This document shows, piece by piece, positions 22,935 through 34,171 of a DNA stretch of 64,000 nucleotides. Origin of the DNA: Henricia sp. BOLD:AAB3569. Taxonomy: Eukaryota; Echinodermata; Asteroidea; Spinulosida; Echinasteridae. How positions within the stretch are numbered: the stretch's first letter is position 1; each line of letters starts with the position of its first letter. The stretch is taken from positions 62,001-126,000 of the forward strand of contig JBBELK010000106.1 in the NCBI GenBank assembly GCA_037783545.1, given 5' to 3'. The position numbers and the translations under genes are program-made. The notes under the pieces were generated by a model. The model had not been told where the DNA came from. It saw only the letters and a program-made list of their open reading frames with translations, and made no database searches.

Positions 22935-25100
22935 TTACTCACCTTTGAGCTGACTTCTGCTCAGAAAATCTGCACCTACATTTTCTGATCCCTTAATACT
23001 TTCAACTCTAAACCTATATGGTTGTAACGCTAACGCCCAACGCATAACACGAGCGTTAGCCAACTTGGCCCGATTTATATACAACAGTGACTGATGATCT
23101 GTCTGAAGCACAAATTGTCTTCCATAGAGATAACGCTGGAACTTCTGAATTCCCCACACAACTGCCAACCCCTCTTTTTCCACAGTAGCATAGGCCTTCT
23201 CACGAGACAACAATTTTCGACTTGCATAAGCAACTGGGAAAAGTTCGCCTGTCTGCTCTTGCTCTTGAAGAAGTATAGCACCAACTCCGACATTAGAGGC
23301 ATCCGTCCTCAGGATGAACTGCTTGGAACAGTCTGGAAGCTGTAAGATTGGACTAGATGAAAGCTTAGACTTTAGTGTGTCAAAAGCAAGCTGTTGACTG
23401 TCACCCCACTTAACAGCATTTGGTTCCTTAGCTTTCGTCAAATCTGTAAGCGGTACAGCTATGGCCGCAAAGTTGGGTATAAAGCGTCGATAATAGTTTG
23501 CTAGACCAAGAAAGGAACGCAGTTGTTTCTTAGTTTTGGGTTTGTCAGCTTGCATAACACTCTTAATCTTGTCTTCCTGTGGCTGCAGCAAACCCCTGCC
23601 AACAATATGACCCAAGAAATCTAATGACTTTGCCCCAATCAAACATTTACTAGGCTTGGCGGTTAAGTTGGCTGATCGCAAACGTTGCAACAAGCGACGA
23701 AGAATGGCAAGATGATCATCCCAAGATCTTGTGTGTACTAAAATGTCATCAATATAGTTGTCAGTACATGGTAGATCTTTTAAAACTTTCCTCATGACTC
23801 GGCTAAATGTCGCTGGTGCATTAACAAGCCCGAAAGGCATTGTACAGAATTGAAACAAGCCTTTGGGTGAAATAAAGGCTGTTGCTGGTCTGGCTTTATT
23901 TTGCACTGGCACTTGCCAATAGCCTTTTGTGAGATCAAATTTACTGAAATAGTTATCACAAGCAAGTGAAGCAAAAATTTCATCTGGATTTGGAATCGGC
24001 TCAGCATCAAAAACTGTGATTCTATTTAGGCCTCTGTAATCAATGCAAAACCGCTTTGTGCCATCCTTTTTCTCCACTAAAACTATCGGTGATGCATATG
24101 GAGATTCTGATGGTTCAATCACTTTAAGTTTGAGCATGTTTGAAATTTCGTCAGCAACCGTTTCTCGAAGAGCAAATGGTATTGGATAGGGTTTAGAACG
24201 AACTGACTCATCTGTAGTCAACTTTATATCATGTTCTCCGACTGTCGTTCGACCGGGTACATCAGTCAGAACATCAGAAAAGTCAGTTAGCACTTCACTT
24301 ACCTGTATTCTCTGTTCAATGGTTAGTCCAAGATCCAAGCTTACATCACTCACTGATTCTGTTGCCGTCAGAACAGGCAATTGAAGTGATTCATCACGCA
24401 TCTCCAGACCATCTGCTGTTTCAACTCCAATCACTGCAACACATGCAGTGACCTCAACATCACTAGAGTCCTTGTCTCTGTGAACATAACCTTTGAGAAG
24501 ATTAGCATGGAATGTTTTTATTGTACCGTTTATGTCAATTTGATAATCCCATTTACTAGGTTTACCTACCACGGGAAATGGACCTCTCCATTGGAGGAGA
24601 AGTTTGTTATTGTCGGTTGGAAGAAGCAATAGCACATGGTCCCCTACCTTGAAGTGTCTGTCTTTGCTGTTTTTGTCGTAGTATCGCTTCTGATACTGCT
24701 GGGCTTTCTTAAGATTTTCTCGAGCCAACTTGCAAGTTTCCTGGAGCCTACTCTTTAAATCGACCACATATTCATAGGTAGACTTCACATGAGGTTCTTC
24801 AACTTCATTGGTCCAAAGCTCTTTCAGAATGCTCATAGGGCCCCTAACAGTTCTTCCATATAATAATTCAAATGGAGAAAATCCTAAGCTAGCTTGAGGT
24901 GCCTCACGGTATGCAAACAACAGTGGCCCCAAATATCTATCCCAGTCCTTGGGTCTTTCAATGCTCATTTTCCTCAACATCTGTTTGAGTGTCCCGTTAA
25001 ATCTCTCCACGAGCCCATTACATATCACCACCTGGGTGATCGAAACCGAATCATTACTTGAACCTCTACCCACCACCAAAACTACAACAATTGCATACAC
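22935..25100 (-). CDS. Truncated pol: integrase C-terminal part, reverse transcriptase, RNase H
   Basis: 721 codons without a stop. Residues 1-26 are LTR sequence read by chance; the first codon is GTG right after TAA, and the first in-frame ATG is residue 41 (24980-24978). Residues 27-36 (CNGLVERFNG) are the end of the integrase core; its catalytic residues lie upstream and are lost. Residues 137-208 hold a GPY/F-like module (WRGPFPVV, 171-178). A linker to about 300 leads to reverse transcriptase (about 300-500): KFDLTKGYWQ with catalytic D389, LFQFCTMPFGLVNAP, and YIDD at 449-452. A connection (FLGLANYYRRFIPNF) precedes RNase H (about 590-715) with D600 (RTDAS), E641/E643, D668 (QTDHQSL) and D711. 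Catalytic residues of both enzymes look intact. The frame ends at TAA 92 bp before the LTR. In most Ty3/gypsy elements integrase follows RNase H; here it precedes RT. Expression is unproven. Confidence 0.9.
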   Translation of the reverse strand: MYAIVVVLVVGRGSSNDSVSITQVVICNGLVERFNGTLKQMLRKMSIERPKDWDRYLGPLLFAYREAPQASLGFSPFELLYGRTVRGPMSILKELWTNEVEEPHVKSTYEYVVDLKSRLQETCKLARENLKKAQQYQKRYYDKNSKDRHFKVGDHVLLLLPTDNNKLLLQWRGPFPVVGKPSKWDYQIDINGTIKTFHANLLKGYVHRDKDSSDVEVTACVAVIGVETADGLEMRDESLQLPVLTATESVSDVSLDLGLTIEQRIQVSEVLTDFSDVLTDVPGRTTVGEHDIKLTTDESVRSKPYPIPFALRETVADEISNMLKLKVIEPSESPYASPIVLVEKKDGTKRFCIDYRGLNRITVFDAEPIPNPDEIFASLACDNYFSKFDLTKGYWQVPVQNKARPATAFISPKGLFQFCTMPFGLVNAPATFSRVMRKVLKDLPCTDNYIDDILVHTRSWDDHLAILRRLLQRLRSANLTAKPSKCLIGAKSLDFLGHIVGRGLLQPQEDKIKSVMQADKPKTKKQLRSFLGLANYYRRFIPNFAAIAVPLTDLTKAKEPNAVKWGDSQQLAFDTLKSKLSSSPILQLPDCSKQFILRTDASNVGVGAILLQEQEQTGELFPVAYASRKLLSREKAYATVEKEGLAVVWGIQKFQRYLYGRQFVLQTDHQSLLYINRAKLANARVMRWALALQPYRFRVESIKGSENVGADFLSRSQLKGE
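25014..25022 (-). other. Deletion junction joining LTR to integrase
   Basis: The minus strand reads TGTAATGGG. The intact LTR has TGTAATGG here and then diverges; in the fusion it continues as integrase codons C-N-G-L-V-E. The shared tract (at least AATGG, up to TGTAATGG) is microhomology between LTR and pol. The deletion removed 195 bp of LTR, the primer-binding site, gag, protease and most of integrase. Confidence 0.8.
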
Positions 25101-25145
25101 TTAAATACAACTAGAAAAAAAACCTACCATACAAAAAAATAAGAG

Positions 25146-25151
25146 TTTATA
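25146..25151 (-). promoter_or_regulatory. Putative TATA box upstream of the truncated pol
   Basis: TATAAA on the minus strand, about 166 bp before the first in-frame ATG (24980) of the pol frame. Short out-of-frame ATGs lie between (for example at 25096), which would lower translation. Confidence 0.5.
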
Positions 25152-25158
25152 CCACACA

Positions 25159-25286
25159 GGCCAATCTCAAAAGGGTGCCACCAAGGCCAATCTCATAAGG
25201 GTGCCACCAAGGCCAATTTCAAAAGGTTGCCACCAAGGCAGTGCCACAAAGGCCAATCTCGTAAAAGTGCCACAAAGGCCAATCTA
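25159..25286 (-). repeat. 26-bp minisatellite in U3 of the truncated LTR
   Basis: Same units and order as at 21849-21976 (offset 3310), with no unit gained or lost. This supports very recent separation of the two LTR copies, because such repeats usually change length quickly. Confidence 0.75.
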
Positions 25287-26152
25287 AATTACCACACTTT
25301 TAAATACCACACAAAATACTTATGATAAATTTAATTTAAACCCATCTTGTGTACAAGTGCGTGCAGGGTATTCCGCAAGTCGATCACCACACCTTGCTTC
25401 AGTCATGTTAGTGATATCACAACACTTGCCACATCAGTTCAGATCAAGCGACAGTCCAACATCAAACTTTGACTCCGTAAACGGGCTTTTTCTGAAACGA
25501 TTAATAAAACCCACTACAAAATAGTACACTATTATTGGGTCCCAACCCCAAATACCTGATATCAAAATACAACTTCTACTTCTAAAATACAACACTAAAT
25601 CAGCATGGTTATTGACAGAAATTAACAATCAAATTGCACTCCACTTGAATTTAAAATATTGCAACTCCTATGGTTAAAAGAAACATGGTTCTTACGGGTT
25701 TCGATATCCATTGCTCAGCTTGCTGTCCATCCACCAGGCCAAAAGTTGAAGTTCACAAGGCTCTCCACAAGCAAAATTAATTGAAGACAGACAGTCAAAT
25801 CACACAAAACAGAAGACTGCCAGAGAGCTTAGGCCACCAGTGATGTTAACAGGTTGGAAGCAGAGCAACAACTGATCCAGGGCATACACTTGTTACCATC
25901 CTCACACACTCAACCCACACTATGCACACCCAAGACCACACCTCAATGCACCTGAATATAAACCCACCCAACTACTGAATTCCTTTCCTATTGTGTCCTC
26001 CCATACCTTCCTACAGTCAAACCCCAAAAAGCCCTGTATGTAAATATAATGCAAATTAATGACATCACCCAAGTCTTAATGAATATTCACAACTTAGTTT
26101 TTAACCCCAAAACTTAGACTGGCACAGTCAACAACCTTAATCTTACATTTCA

Positions 26153-26160
26153 CTCCCCCC
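26153..26160 (-). other. Polypurine-tract remnant outside the upstream LTR
   Basis: GGGGGGAG on the minus strand directly before the TG of the upstream LTR, identical to the internal polypurine tract at 22843-22850. In a normal provirus host DNA would start here. Satellite sequence (TGTGGTCC, plus strand) starts at 26161. Confidence 0.8.
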
Positions 26161-29100
26161 TGTGGTCCAAACGTCGGCAAATTTGGAGGTCGAAAAATGT
26201 TCCGACGAACTTCAAATTTTGCATGCTCCAAATACTCTATATTGCGCACTTGTCCTAAAACATTGACAGACTTTCGCCGGGAAATGGCAGATAAATTTCA
26301 GAGTTTAGAAAAAAAAGGGGTTGGCGCTTCCTGGTTGCTCCCGCAACCTGTGGCTGTCGGTACACACCTCTTTGGTGTACTCCTGACTCGTGCGCATGCT
26401 CAGTCCTTCGGACTGTCGTTGACACGGCCCTGTTTGGGACGGGATTTTGGTCAAAGTGTGGTCCAAACGTCGGCAAATTTGGAGGTCGAAAAATGTTCCG
26501 ACGAACTTCAAATTTTGCATGCTCCAAAGACTCTATATTGCGCACTTGTCCTAAAAAATTGACAGACTTTCGCCTGGAAATGGCAGAGAAATTTCAGAGT
26601 TTAGAAAAAAAAGGGGTTGGCGCTTCCTGGATGCTCCCGCAACCTGTGGCTGTCTGTACACACCTCTTTGGTGTACTCCTGACTCGTGCGCATGCTCAGT
26701 CCTTCGGACTGTCGTTGACACGGCCCAGTTTGGGACGGGATTTTGGTCAAAGTGTGGTCCAAACGTCGGCAAATTTGGAGGTCGAAAAATGTTCCGACGA
26801 ACTTCAAATTTTGCATGCTCCAAAGACTCTATATTGCGCACTTGTCCTAAAAAATTGACAGACTTTCGCCAGGAAATGGCAGAGAAATTTCAGAGTTTAG
26901 AAAAAAAAGGGGTTGGCGCTTCCTGGATGCTCCCGCAACCTGTGGCTGTCTGTACACACCTCTTTGGTGTACTCCTGACTCGTGCGCATGCTCAGTCCTT
27001 CGGACTGTCGTTGACACGGCCCAGTTTGGGACGGGATTTTGGTCAAAGTGTGGTCCAAACGTCGGCAAATTTGGAGGTCGAAAAATGTTCCGACGAACTT
27101 CAAATTTTGCATGCTCCAAAGACTCTATATTGCGCACTTGTCCTAAAACATTGACAGACTTTCGCCGGGAAATGGCAGATAAATTTCAGAGTTTAGAAAA
27201 AAAAGGGGTTGGCGCTTCCTGGTTGCTCCCGCAACCTGTGGCTGTCGGTACACACCTCTTTGGTGTACTCCTGACTCGTGCGCATGCTCAGTCCTTCGGA
27301 CTGTCGTTGACACGGCCCTGTTTGGGACGGGATTTTGGTCAAAGTGTGGTCCAAACGTCTGCAAATTTGGAGGTCGAAAAATGTTCCGACGAACTTCAAA
27401 TTTTGCATGCTCCAAAGACTCTATATTGCGCACTTGTCCTAAAAAATTGACAGACTTTCGCCTGGAAATGGCAGAGAAATTTCAGAGTTTAGAAAAAAAA
27501 GGGGTTGGCGCTTCCTGGATGCTCCCGCAACCTGTGGCTGTCTGTACACACCTCTTTGGTGTACTCCTGACTCGTGCGCATGCTCAGTCCTTCGAACTGT
27601 CGTTGACACGGCCCAGTTTGGGACGGGATTTTGGTCAAAGTGTGGTCCAAACGTCGGCAAATTTGGAGGTCGAAAAATGTTCCGACGAACTTCAAATTTT
27701 GCATGCTCCAAAGACTCTATATTGCGCACTTGTCCTAAAAAATTGACAGACTTTCGCCAGGAAATGGCAGAGAAATTTTAGAGTTTAGAAAAAAAAGGGG
27801 TTGGCGCTTCCTGGATGCTCCCGCAACCTGTGGCTGTCTGTACACACCTCTTTGGTGTACTCCTGACTCGTGCGCATGCTCAGTCCTTCGGACTGTCGTT
27901 GACACGGCCCAGTTTGGGACGGGATTTTGGTCAAAGTGTGGTCCAAACGTCGGCAAATTTGGAGGTCGAAAAATGTTCCGACGAACTTCAAATTTTGCAT
28001 GCTCCAAATACTCTATATTGCGCACTTGTCCTAAAAAATTGACAGACTTTCGCCGGGAAATGGCAGAGAAATTTCAGAGTTTAGAAAAAAAAGGGGTTGG
28101 CGCTTCCTGGATGCTCCCGCAACCTGTGGCTGTCTGTACACACCTCTTTGGTGTACTCCTGACTCGTGCGCATGCTCAGTCCTTCGGACTGTCGTTGACA
28201 CGGCCCAGTTTGGGACGGGATTTTGGTCAAAGTGTGGTCCAAACGTCGGCAAATTTGGAGGTCGAAAAATGTTCCGACGAACTTCAAATTTTGCATGCTC
28301 CAAAGACTCTATATTGCGCACTTGTCCTAACAAATTGACAGACTTTCGCCGGGAAATGGCAGAGAAATTTCAGAGTTTAGAAAAAAAGGGGTTGGCGCTT
28401 CCTGGTTGCTCCCGCAACCTGTGGCTGTCTGTACACACCTCTTTGGTGTACTCCTGACTCGTGCGCATGCTCAGTCCTTCGGACTGTCGTTGACACGGCC
28501 CAGTTTGGGACGGGATTTTGGTCAAAGTGTGGTCCAAACGTCGGTAAATTTGGAGGTCGAAAAATGTTCCGACGAACTTCAAATTTTGCATGCTCCAAAG
28601 ACTCTATATTGCGCACTTGTCCTAAAAAATTGACAGACTTTCGCCGGGAAATGGCAGATAAATTTCAGAGTTTAGAAAAAAAAGGGGTTGGCGCTTCCTG
28701 GATGCTCCCGCAACCTGTGGCTGTCTGTACACACCTCTTTGGTGTACTCCTGACTCGTGCGCATGCTCAGTCCTTCGGACTGTTGTTGACACGGCCCAGT
28801 TTGGGACGGGATTTTGGTCAAAGTGTGGTCCAAACGTCGGCAAATTTGGAGGTCGAAAAATGTTCCGACGAACTTCAAATTTTGCATGCTCCAAAGACTC
28901 TATATTGCGCACTTGTCCAAAAAAATTGACAGACTTTCGCCGGGAAATGGCAGAGAAATTTCAGAGTTTAGAAAAAAAAGGGGTTGGCGCTTCCTGGATG
29001 CTCCCGCAACCTGTGGCTGTCTGTACACACCTCTTTGGTGTACTCCTGACTCGTGCGCATGCTCAGTCCTTCGGACTGTCGTTGACACGGCCCAGTTTGG

Positions 29101-32100
29101 GACGGGATTTTGGTCAAAGTGTGGTCCAAACGTCGGCAAATTTGGAGGCCGAAAAATGTTCCGACGAACTTCAAATTTTGCATGCTCCAAAGACTCTATA
29201 TTGCGCACTTGTTCTAAAAAATTGACAGACTTTCGCCGGGAAATGGCAGAGAAATTTCAGAGTTTAGAAAAAAAAGGGGTTGGCGCTTCCCTGGATGCTC
29301 CCGCAACCTGTGGCTGTCTGTACACACCTCTTTGGTGTACTCCTGACTCGTGCGCATGCTCAGTCCTTCGGACTGTCGTTGACACGGCCCAGTTTGGGAC
29401 GGGATTTTGGTCAAAGTGTGGTCCAAACGTCGGCAAATTTGGAGGTCGAAAAATGTTCCGACGAACTTCAAATTTTGCATGCTCCAAAGACTCTATATTG
29501 CGCACTTGTCCTAAAACATTGACAGACTTTCGCCGGGAAATGGCAGATAAATTTCAGAGTTTAGAAAAAAAAGGGGTTGGCGCTTCCTGGATGCTCCCGC
29601 AACCTGTGGCTGTCTGTACACACCTCTTTGGTGTACTCCTGACTCGTGCGCATGCTCAGTCCTTCGGACTGTCGTTGACACGGCCCAGTTTGGGACGGGA
29701 TTTTGGTCAAAGTGTGGTCCAAACGTCGGCAAATTTGGAGGTCGAAAAATGTTCCGACGAACTTCAAATTTTGCATGCTCCAAATACTCTATATTGCGCA
29801 CTTGTCCTAAAAAATTGACAGACTTTCGCCGGGAAATGGCAGAGAAATTTCAGAGTTTAGAAAAAAAGGGGTTGGCGCTTCCTGGATGCTACCGCAACCT
29901 GTGGCTGTCTGTACACACCTCTTTGGTGTACTCCTGACTCGTGCGCATGCTCAGTCCTTCGGACTGTCGTTGACACGGCCCAGTTTGGGACGGGATTTTG
30001 GTCAAAGTGTGGTCCAAACGTCGGCAAATTTGGAGGTCGAAAAATGTTCCGACGAACTTCAAATTTTGCATGCTCCAAAGACTCTATATTGCGCACTTGT
30101 CCTAAAAAATTGACAGACTTTCGCCGGGAAATGGCAGATAAATTTCAGAGTTTAGAAAAAAAAGGGGTTGGCGCTTCCTGGATGCTCCCGCAACCTGTGG
30201 CTGTCTGTACACACCTCTTTGGTGTACTCCTGACTCGTGCGCATGCTCAGTCCTTCGGACTGTTGTTGACACGGCCCAGTTTGGGACGGGATTTTGGTCA
30301 AAGTGTGGTCCAAACGTCGGCAAATTTGGAGGTCGAAAAATGTTCCGACGAACTTCAAATTTTGCATGCTCCAAAGACTCTATATTGCGCACTTGTCCAA
30401 AAAAATTGACAGACTTTCGCCGGGAAATGGCAGAGAAATTTCAGAGTTTAGAAAAAAAAGGGGTTGGCGCTTCCTGGATGCTCCCGCAACCTGTGGCTGT
30501 CTGTACACACCTCTTTGGTGTACTCCTGACTCGTGCGCATGCTCAGTCCTTCGGACTGTCGTTGACACGGCCCAGTTTGGGACGGGATTTTGGTCAAAGT
30601 GTGGTCCAAACGTCGGCAAATTTGGAGGCCGAAAAATGTTCCGACGAACTTCAAATTTTGCATGCTCCAAAGACTCTATATTGCGCACTTGTTCTAAAAA
30701 ATTGACAGACTTTCGCCGGGAAATGGCAGAGAAATTTCAGAGTTTAGAAAAAAAAGGGGTTGGCGCTTCCTGGATGCTCCCGCAACCTGTGGCTGTCTGT
30801 ACACACCTCTTTGGTGTACTCCTGACTCGTGCGCATGCTCAGTCCTTCGGACTGTCGTTGACACGGCCCAGTTTGGGACGGGATTTTGGTCAAAGTGTGG
30901 TCCAAACGTCGGCAAATTTGGAGGTCGAAAAATGTTCCGACGAACTTCAAATTTTGCATGCTCCAAAGACTCTATATTGCGCACTTGTCCTAAAACATTG
31001 ACAGACTTTCGCCGGGAAATGGCAGATAAATTTCAGAGTTTAGAAAAAAAAGGGGTTGGCGCTTCCTGGTTGCTCCCGCAACCTGTGGCTGTCGGTACAC
31101 ACCTCTTTGGTGTACTCCTGACTCGTGCGCATGCTCAGTCCTTCGGACTGTCGTTGACACGGCCCTGTTTGGGACGGGATTTTGGTCAAAGTGTGGTCCA
31201 AACGTCGGCAAATTTGGAGGTCGAAAAATGTTCCGACGAACTTCAAATTTTGCATGCTCCAAAGACTCTATATTGCGCACTTGTCCAAAAGAATTGACAG
31301 ACTTTCGCCGGGAAATGGCAGAGAAATTTCAGAGTTTAGAAAAAAAAGGGGTTGGCGCTTCCTGGATGCTCCCGCAACCTGTGGCTGTCTGTACACACCT
31401 CTTTGGTGTACTCCTGACTCGTGCGCATGCTCAGTCCTTCGGACTGTCGTTGACACGGCCCAGTTTGGGACGGGATTTTGGTCAAAGTGTGGTCCAAACG
31501 TCGGCAAATTTGGAGGTCGAAAAATGTTCCGACGAACTTCAAATTTTGCATGCTCCAAAGACTCTATATTGCGCACTTGTCCTAAAACATTGACAGACTT
31601 TCGCCGGGAAATGGCAGATAAATTTCAGAGTTTAGAAAAAAAAGGGGTTGGCGCTTCCTGGTTGCTCCCGCAACCTGTGGCTGTCGGTACACACCTCTTT
31701 GGTGTACTCCTGACTCGTGCGCATGCTCAGTCCTTCGGACTGTCGTTGACACGGCCCTGTTTGGGACGGGATTTTGGTCAAAGTGTGGTCCAAACGTCGG
31801 CAAATTTGGAGGTCGAAAAATGTTCCGACGAACTTCAAATTTTGCATGCTCCAAAGACTCTATATTGCGCACTTGTCCAAAAGAATTGACAGACTTTCGC
31901 CGGGAAATGGCAGAGAAATTTCAGAGTTTAGAAAAAAAAGGGGTTGGCGCTTCCTGGATGCTCCCGCAACCTGTGGCTGTCTGTACACACCTCTTTGGTG
32001 TACTCCTGACTCGTGCGCATGCTCAGTCCTTCGGACTGTCGTTGACACGGCCCAGTTTGGGACGGGATTTTGGTCAAAGTGTGGTCCAAACGTCGGCAAA

Positions 32101-34105
32101 TTTGGAGGTCGAAAAATGTTCCGACGAACTTCAAATTTTGCATGCTCCAAAGACTCTATATTGCGCACTTGTCCTTAAAAATTGACAGACTTTCGCCGGG
32201 AAATGGCAGAGAAATTTCAGAGTTTAGAAAAAAAGGGGTTGGCGCTTCCTGGTTGCTCCCGCAACCTGTGGCTGTCGGTACACACCTCTTAGGTGTACTC
32301 CTGACTCGTGCGCATGCTCAGTCCTTCGGACTGTCGTTGACACGGCCCAGTTTGGGACGGGATTTTGGTCAAAGTGTGGTCCAAACGTCGGCAAATTTGG
32401 AGGTCGAAAAATGTTCCGACGAACTTCAAATTTTGCATGCTCCAAAGACTCTATATTGCGCACTTGTCCTAACAAATTGACAGACTTTCGCCGGGAAATG
32501 GCAGAGAAATTTCAGAGTTTAGAAAAAAAAGGGGTTGGCGCTTCCTGGTTGCTCCCGCAACCTGTGGCTGTCTGTACACACCTCTTTGGTGTACTCCTGA
32601 CTCGTGCGCATGCTCAGTCCTTCGGACTGTCGTTGACACGGCCCAGTTTGGGACGGGATTTTGGTCAAAGTGTGGTCCAAACGTCGGTAAATTTGGAGGT
32701 CGAAAAATGTTCCGACGAACTTCAAATTTTGCATGCTCCAAAGACTCTATATTGCGCACTTGTCCTAAAAAATTGACAGACTTTCGCCGGGAAATGGCAG
32801 ATAAATTTCAGAGTTTAGAAAAAAAAGGGGTTGGCGCTTCCTGGATGCTCCCGCAACCTGTGGCTGTCTGTACACACCTCTTTGGTGTACTCCTGACTCG
32901 TGCGCATGCTCAGTCCTTCGGACTGTTGTTGACACGGCCCAGTTTGGGACGGGATTTTGGTCAAAGTGTGGTCCAAACGTCGGCAAATTTGGAGGTCGAA
33001 AAATGTTCCGACGAACTTCAAATTTTGCATGCTCCAAAGACTCTATATTGCGCACTTGTCCAAAAAAATTGACAGACTTTCGCCGGGAAATGGCAGAGAA
33101 ATTTCAGAGTTTAGAAAAAAAAGGGGTTGGCGCTTCCTGGATGCTCCCGCAACCTGTGGCTGTCTGTACACACCTCTTTGGTGTACTCCTGACTCGTGCG
33201 CATGCTCAGTCCTTCGGACTGTCGTTGACACGGCCCAGTTTGGGACGGGATTTTGGTCAAAGTGTGGTCCAAACGTCGGCAAATTTGGAGGCCGAAAAAT
33301 GTTCCGACGAACTTCAAATTTTGCATGCTCCAAAGACTCTATATTGCGCACTTGTTCTAAAAAATTGACAGACTTTCGCCGGGAAATGGCAGAGAAATTT
33401 CAGAGTTTAGAAAAAAAAGGGGTTGGCGCTTCCTGGATGCTCCCGCAACCTGTGGCTGTCTGTACACACCTCTTTGGTGTACTCCTGACTCGTGCGCATG
33501 CTCAGTCCTTCGGACTGTCGTTGACACGGCCCAGTTTGGGACGGGATTTTGGTCAAAGTGTGGTCCAAACGTCGGCAAATTTGGAGGTCGAAAAATGTTC
33601 CGACGAACTTCAAATTTTGCATGCTCCAAAGACTCTATATTGCGCACTTGTCCAAAAGAATTGACAGACTTTCGCCGGGAAATGGCAGAGAAATTTCAGA
33701 GTTTAGAAAAAAAAGGGGTTGGCGCTTCCTGGATGCTCCCGCAACCTGTGGCTGTCTGTACACACCTCTTTGGTGTACTCCTGACTTGTGCGCATGCTCA
33801 GTCCTTCGGACTGTCGTTGACACGGCCCAGTTTGGGACGGGATTTTGGTCAAAGTGTGGTCCAAACGTCGGCAAATTTGGAGGTCGAAAAATGTTCCGAC
33901 GAACTTCAAATTTTGCATGCTCCAAAGACTCTATATTGCGCACTTGTCCTTAAAAATTGACAGACTTTCGCCGGGAAATGGCAGAGAAATTTCAGAGTTT
34001 AGAAAAAAAAGGGGTTGGCGCTTCCTGGTTGCTCCCGCAACCTGTGGCTGTCGGTACACACCTCTTAGGTGTACTCCTGACTCGTGCGCATGCTCAGTCC
34101 TTCGG
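26161..34105 (+). repeat. Satellite array, middle block (about 27 monomers)
   Basis: Same monomer and orientation as the left block, resuming at unit position 119. The first three monomers copy the series at 19328, then the whole flanking series repeats from 27049. Variants CTGTTGTTGACAC at about 28782, 30262 and 32924, and CTTAGGTG at 32288 and 34064, mark further multimers of 5, 9 and 6 units. One unit has an extra C (GCTTCCCTGG, about 29289). No gene. Confidence 0.97.
34093..34105 (+). repeat. SINE target-site duplication, left copy
   Basis: CTCAGTCCTTCGG, satellite unit positions 61-73, immediately before the SINE and repeated exactly at 34392-34404. Confidence 0.9.
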
Positions 34106-34160
34106 GGGCGGTCGGGTTGGCGTACGGGTTCTTTCCTCGCCTTTCACCTCTGGGGTCCCG

Positions 34161-34171
34161 GGTTCGAATCC
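34161..34171 (+). promoter_or_regulatory. RNA polymerase III B box of the SINE
   Basis: GGTTCGAATCC fits the B-box consensus GGTTCGANTCC exactly and sits in a T-arm-like context, CCCGGGTTCGAATCCGGGG. Confidence 0.8.

Larger units (their letters stand above)
25015..26152 (-). repeat. Upstream LTR, truncated (1138 bp, lacks R/U5 end)
   Basis: Matches 21704-22842 essentially base for base. The only difference I found is the tract at 25115-25124 (A8CC) against 21804-21814 (A10C). It keeps U3, the minisatellite and the TATA box but lacks the poly(A) signal and the primer-binding site. By position it is the 5' LTR driving the truncated pol frame. Confidence 0.88.
21331..26160 (-). mobile_element. 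Rearranged Ty3/gypsy LTR retroelement, Gmr1-like domain order
   Basis: A 4830-bp non-satellite block. In sense direction (right to left) it reads: 8 bp of polypurine tract, LTR lacking its last 195 bp, integrase C-terminal part, reverse transcriptase, RNase H, full polypurine tract, complete LTR, primer-binding site, 138 bp of leader-like sequence. Gag, protease and the integrase core are missing. Integrase lying in-frame before reverse transcriptase is the order of the Gmr1-like group of Ty3/gypsy elements. No target-site duplication is visible: the satellite stops at unit position 50 and resumes at position 119, so 68 bp are missing. The copy looks non-autonomous. The two LTR copies differ only in one A/C tract, which points to recent origin. 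Confidence 0.88.

Noticed and set aside
23075-24010. Small frames inside the pol region (about 72-83 codons, both strands)
   Set aside because: They overlap the 721-codon pol frame in other frames and have no features of their own.
21331-26160. Functional autonomous retrotransposon
   Set aside because: Gag, protease, the integrase core and a properly placed primer-binding site are missing between the two LTR copies.
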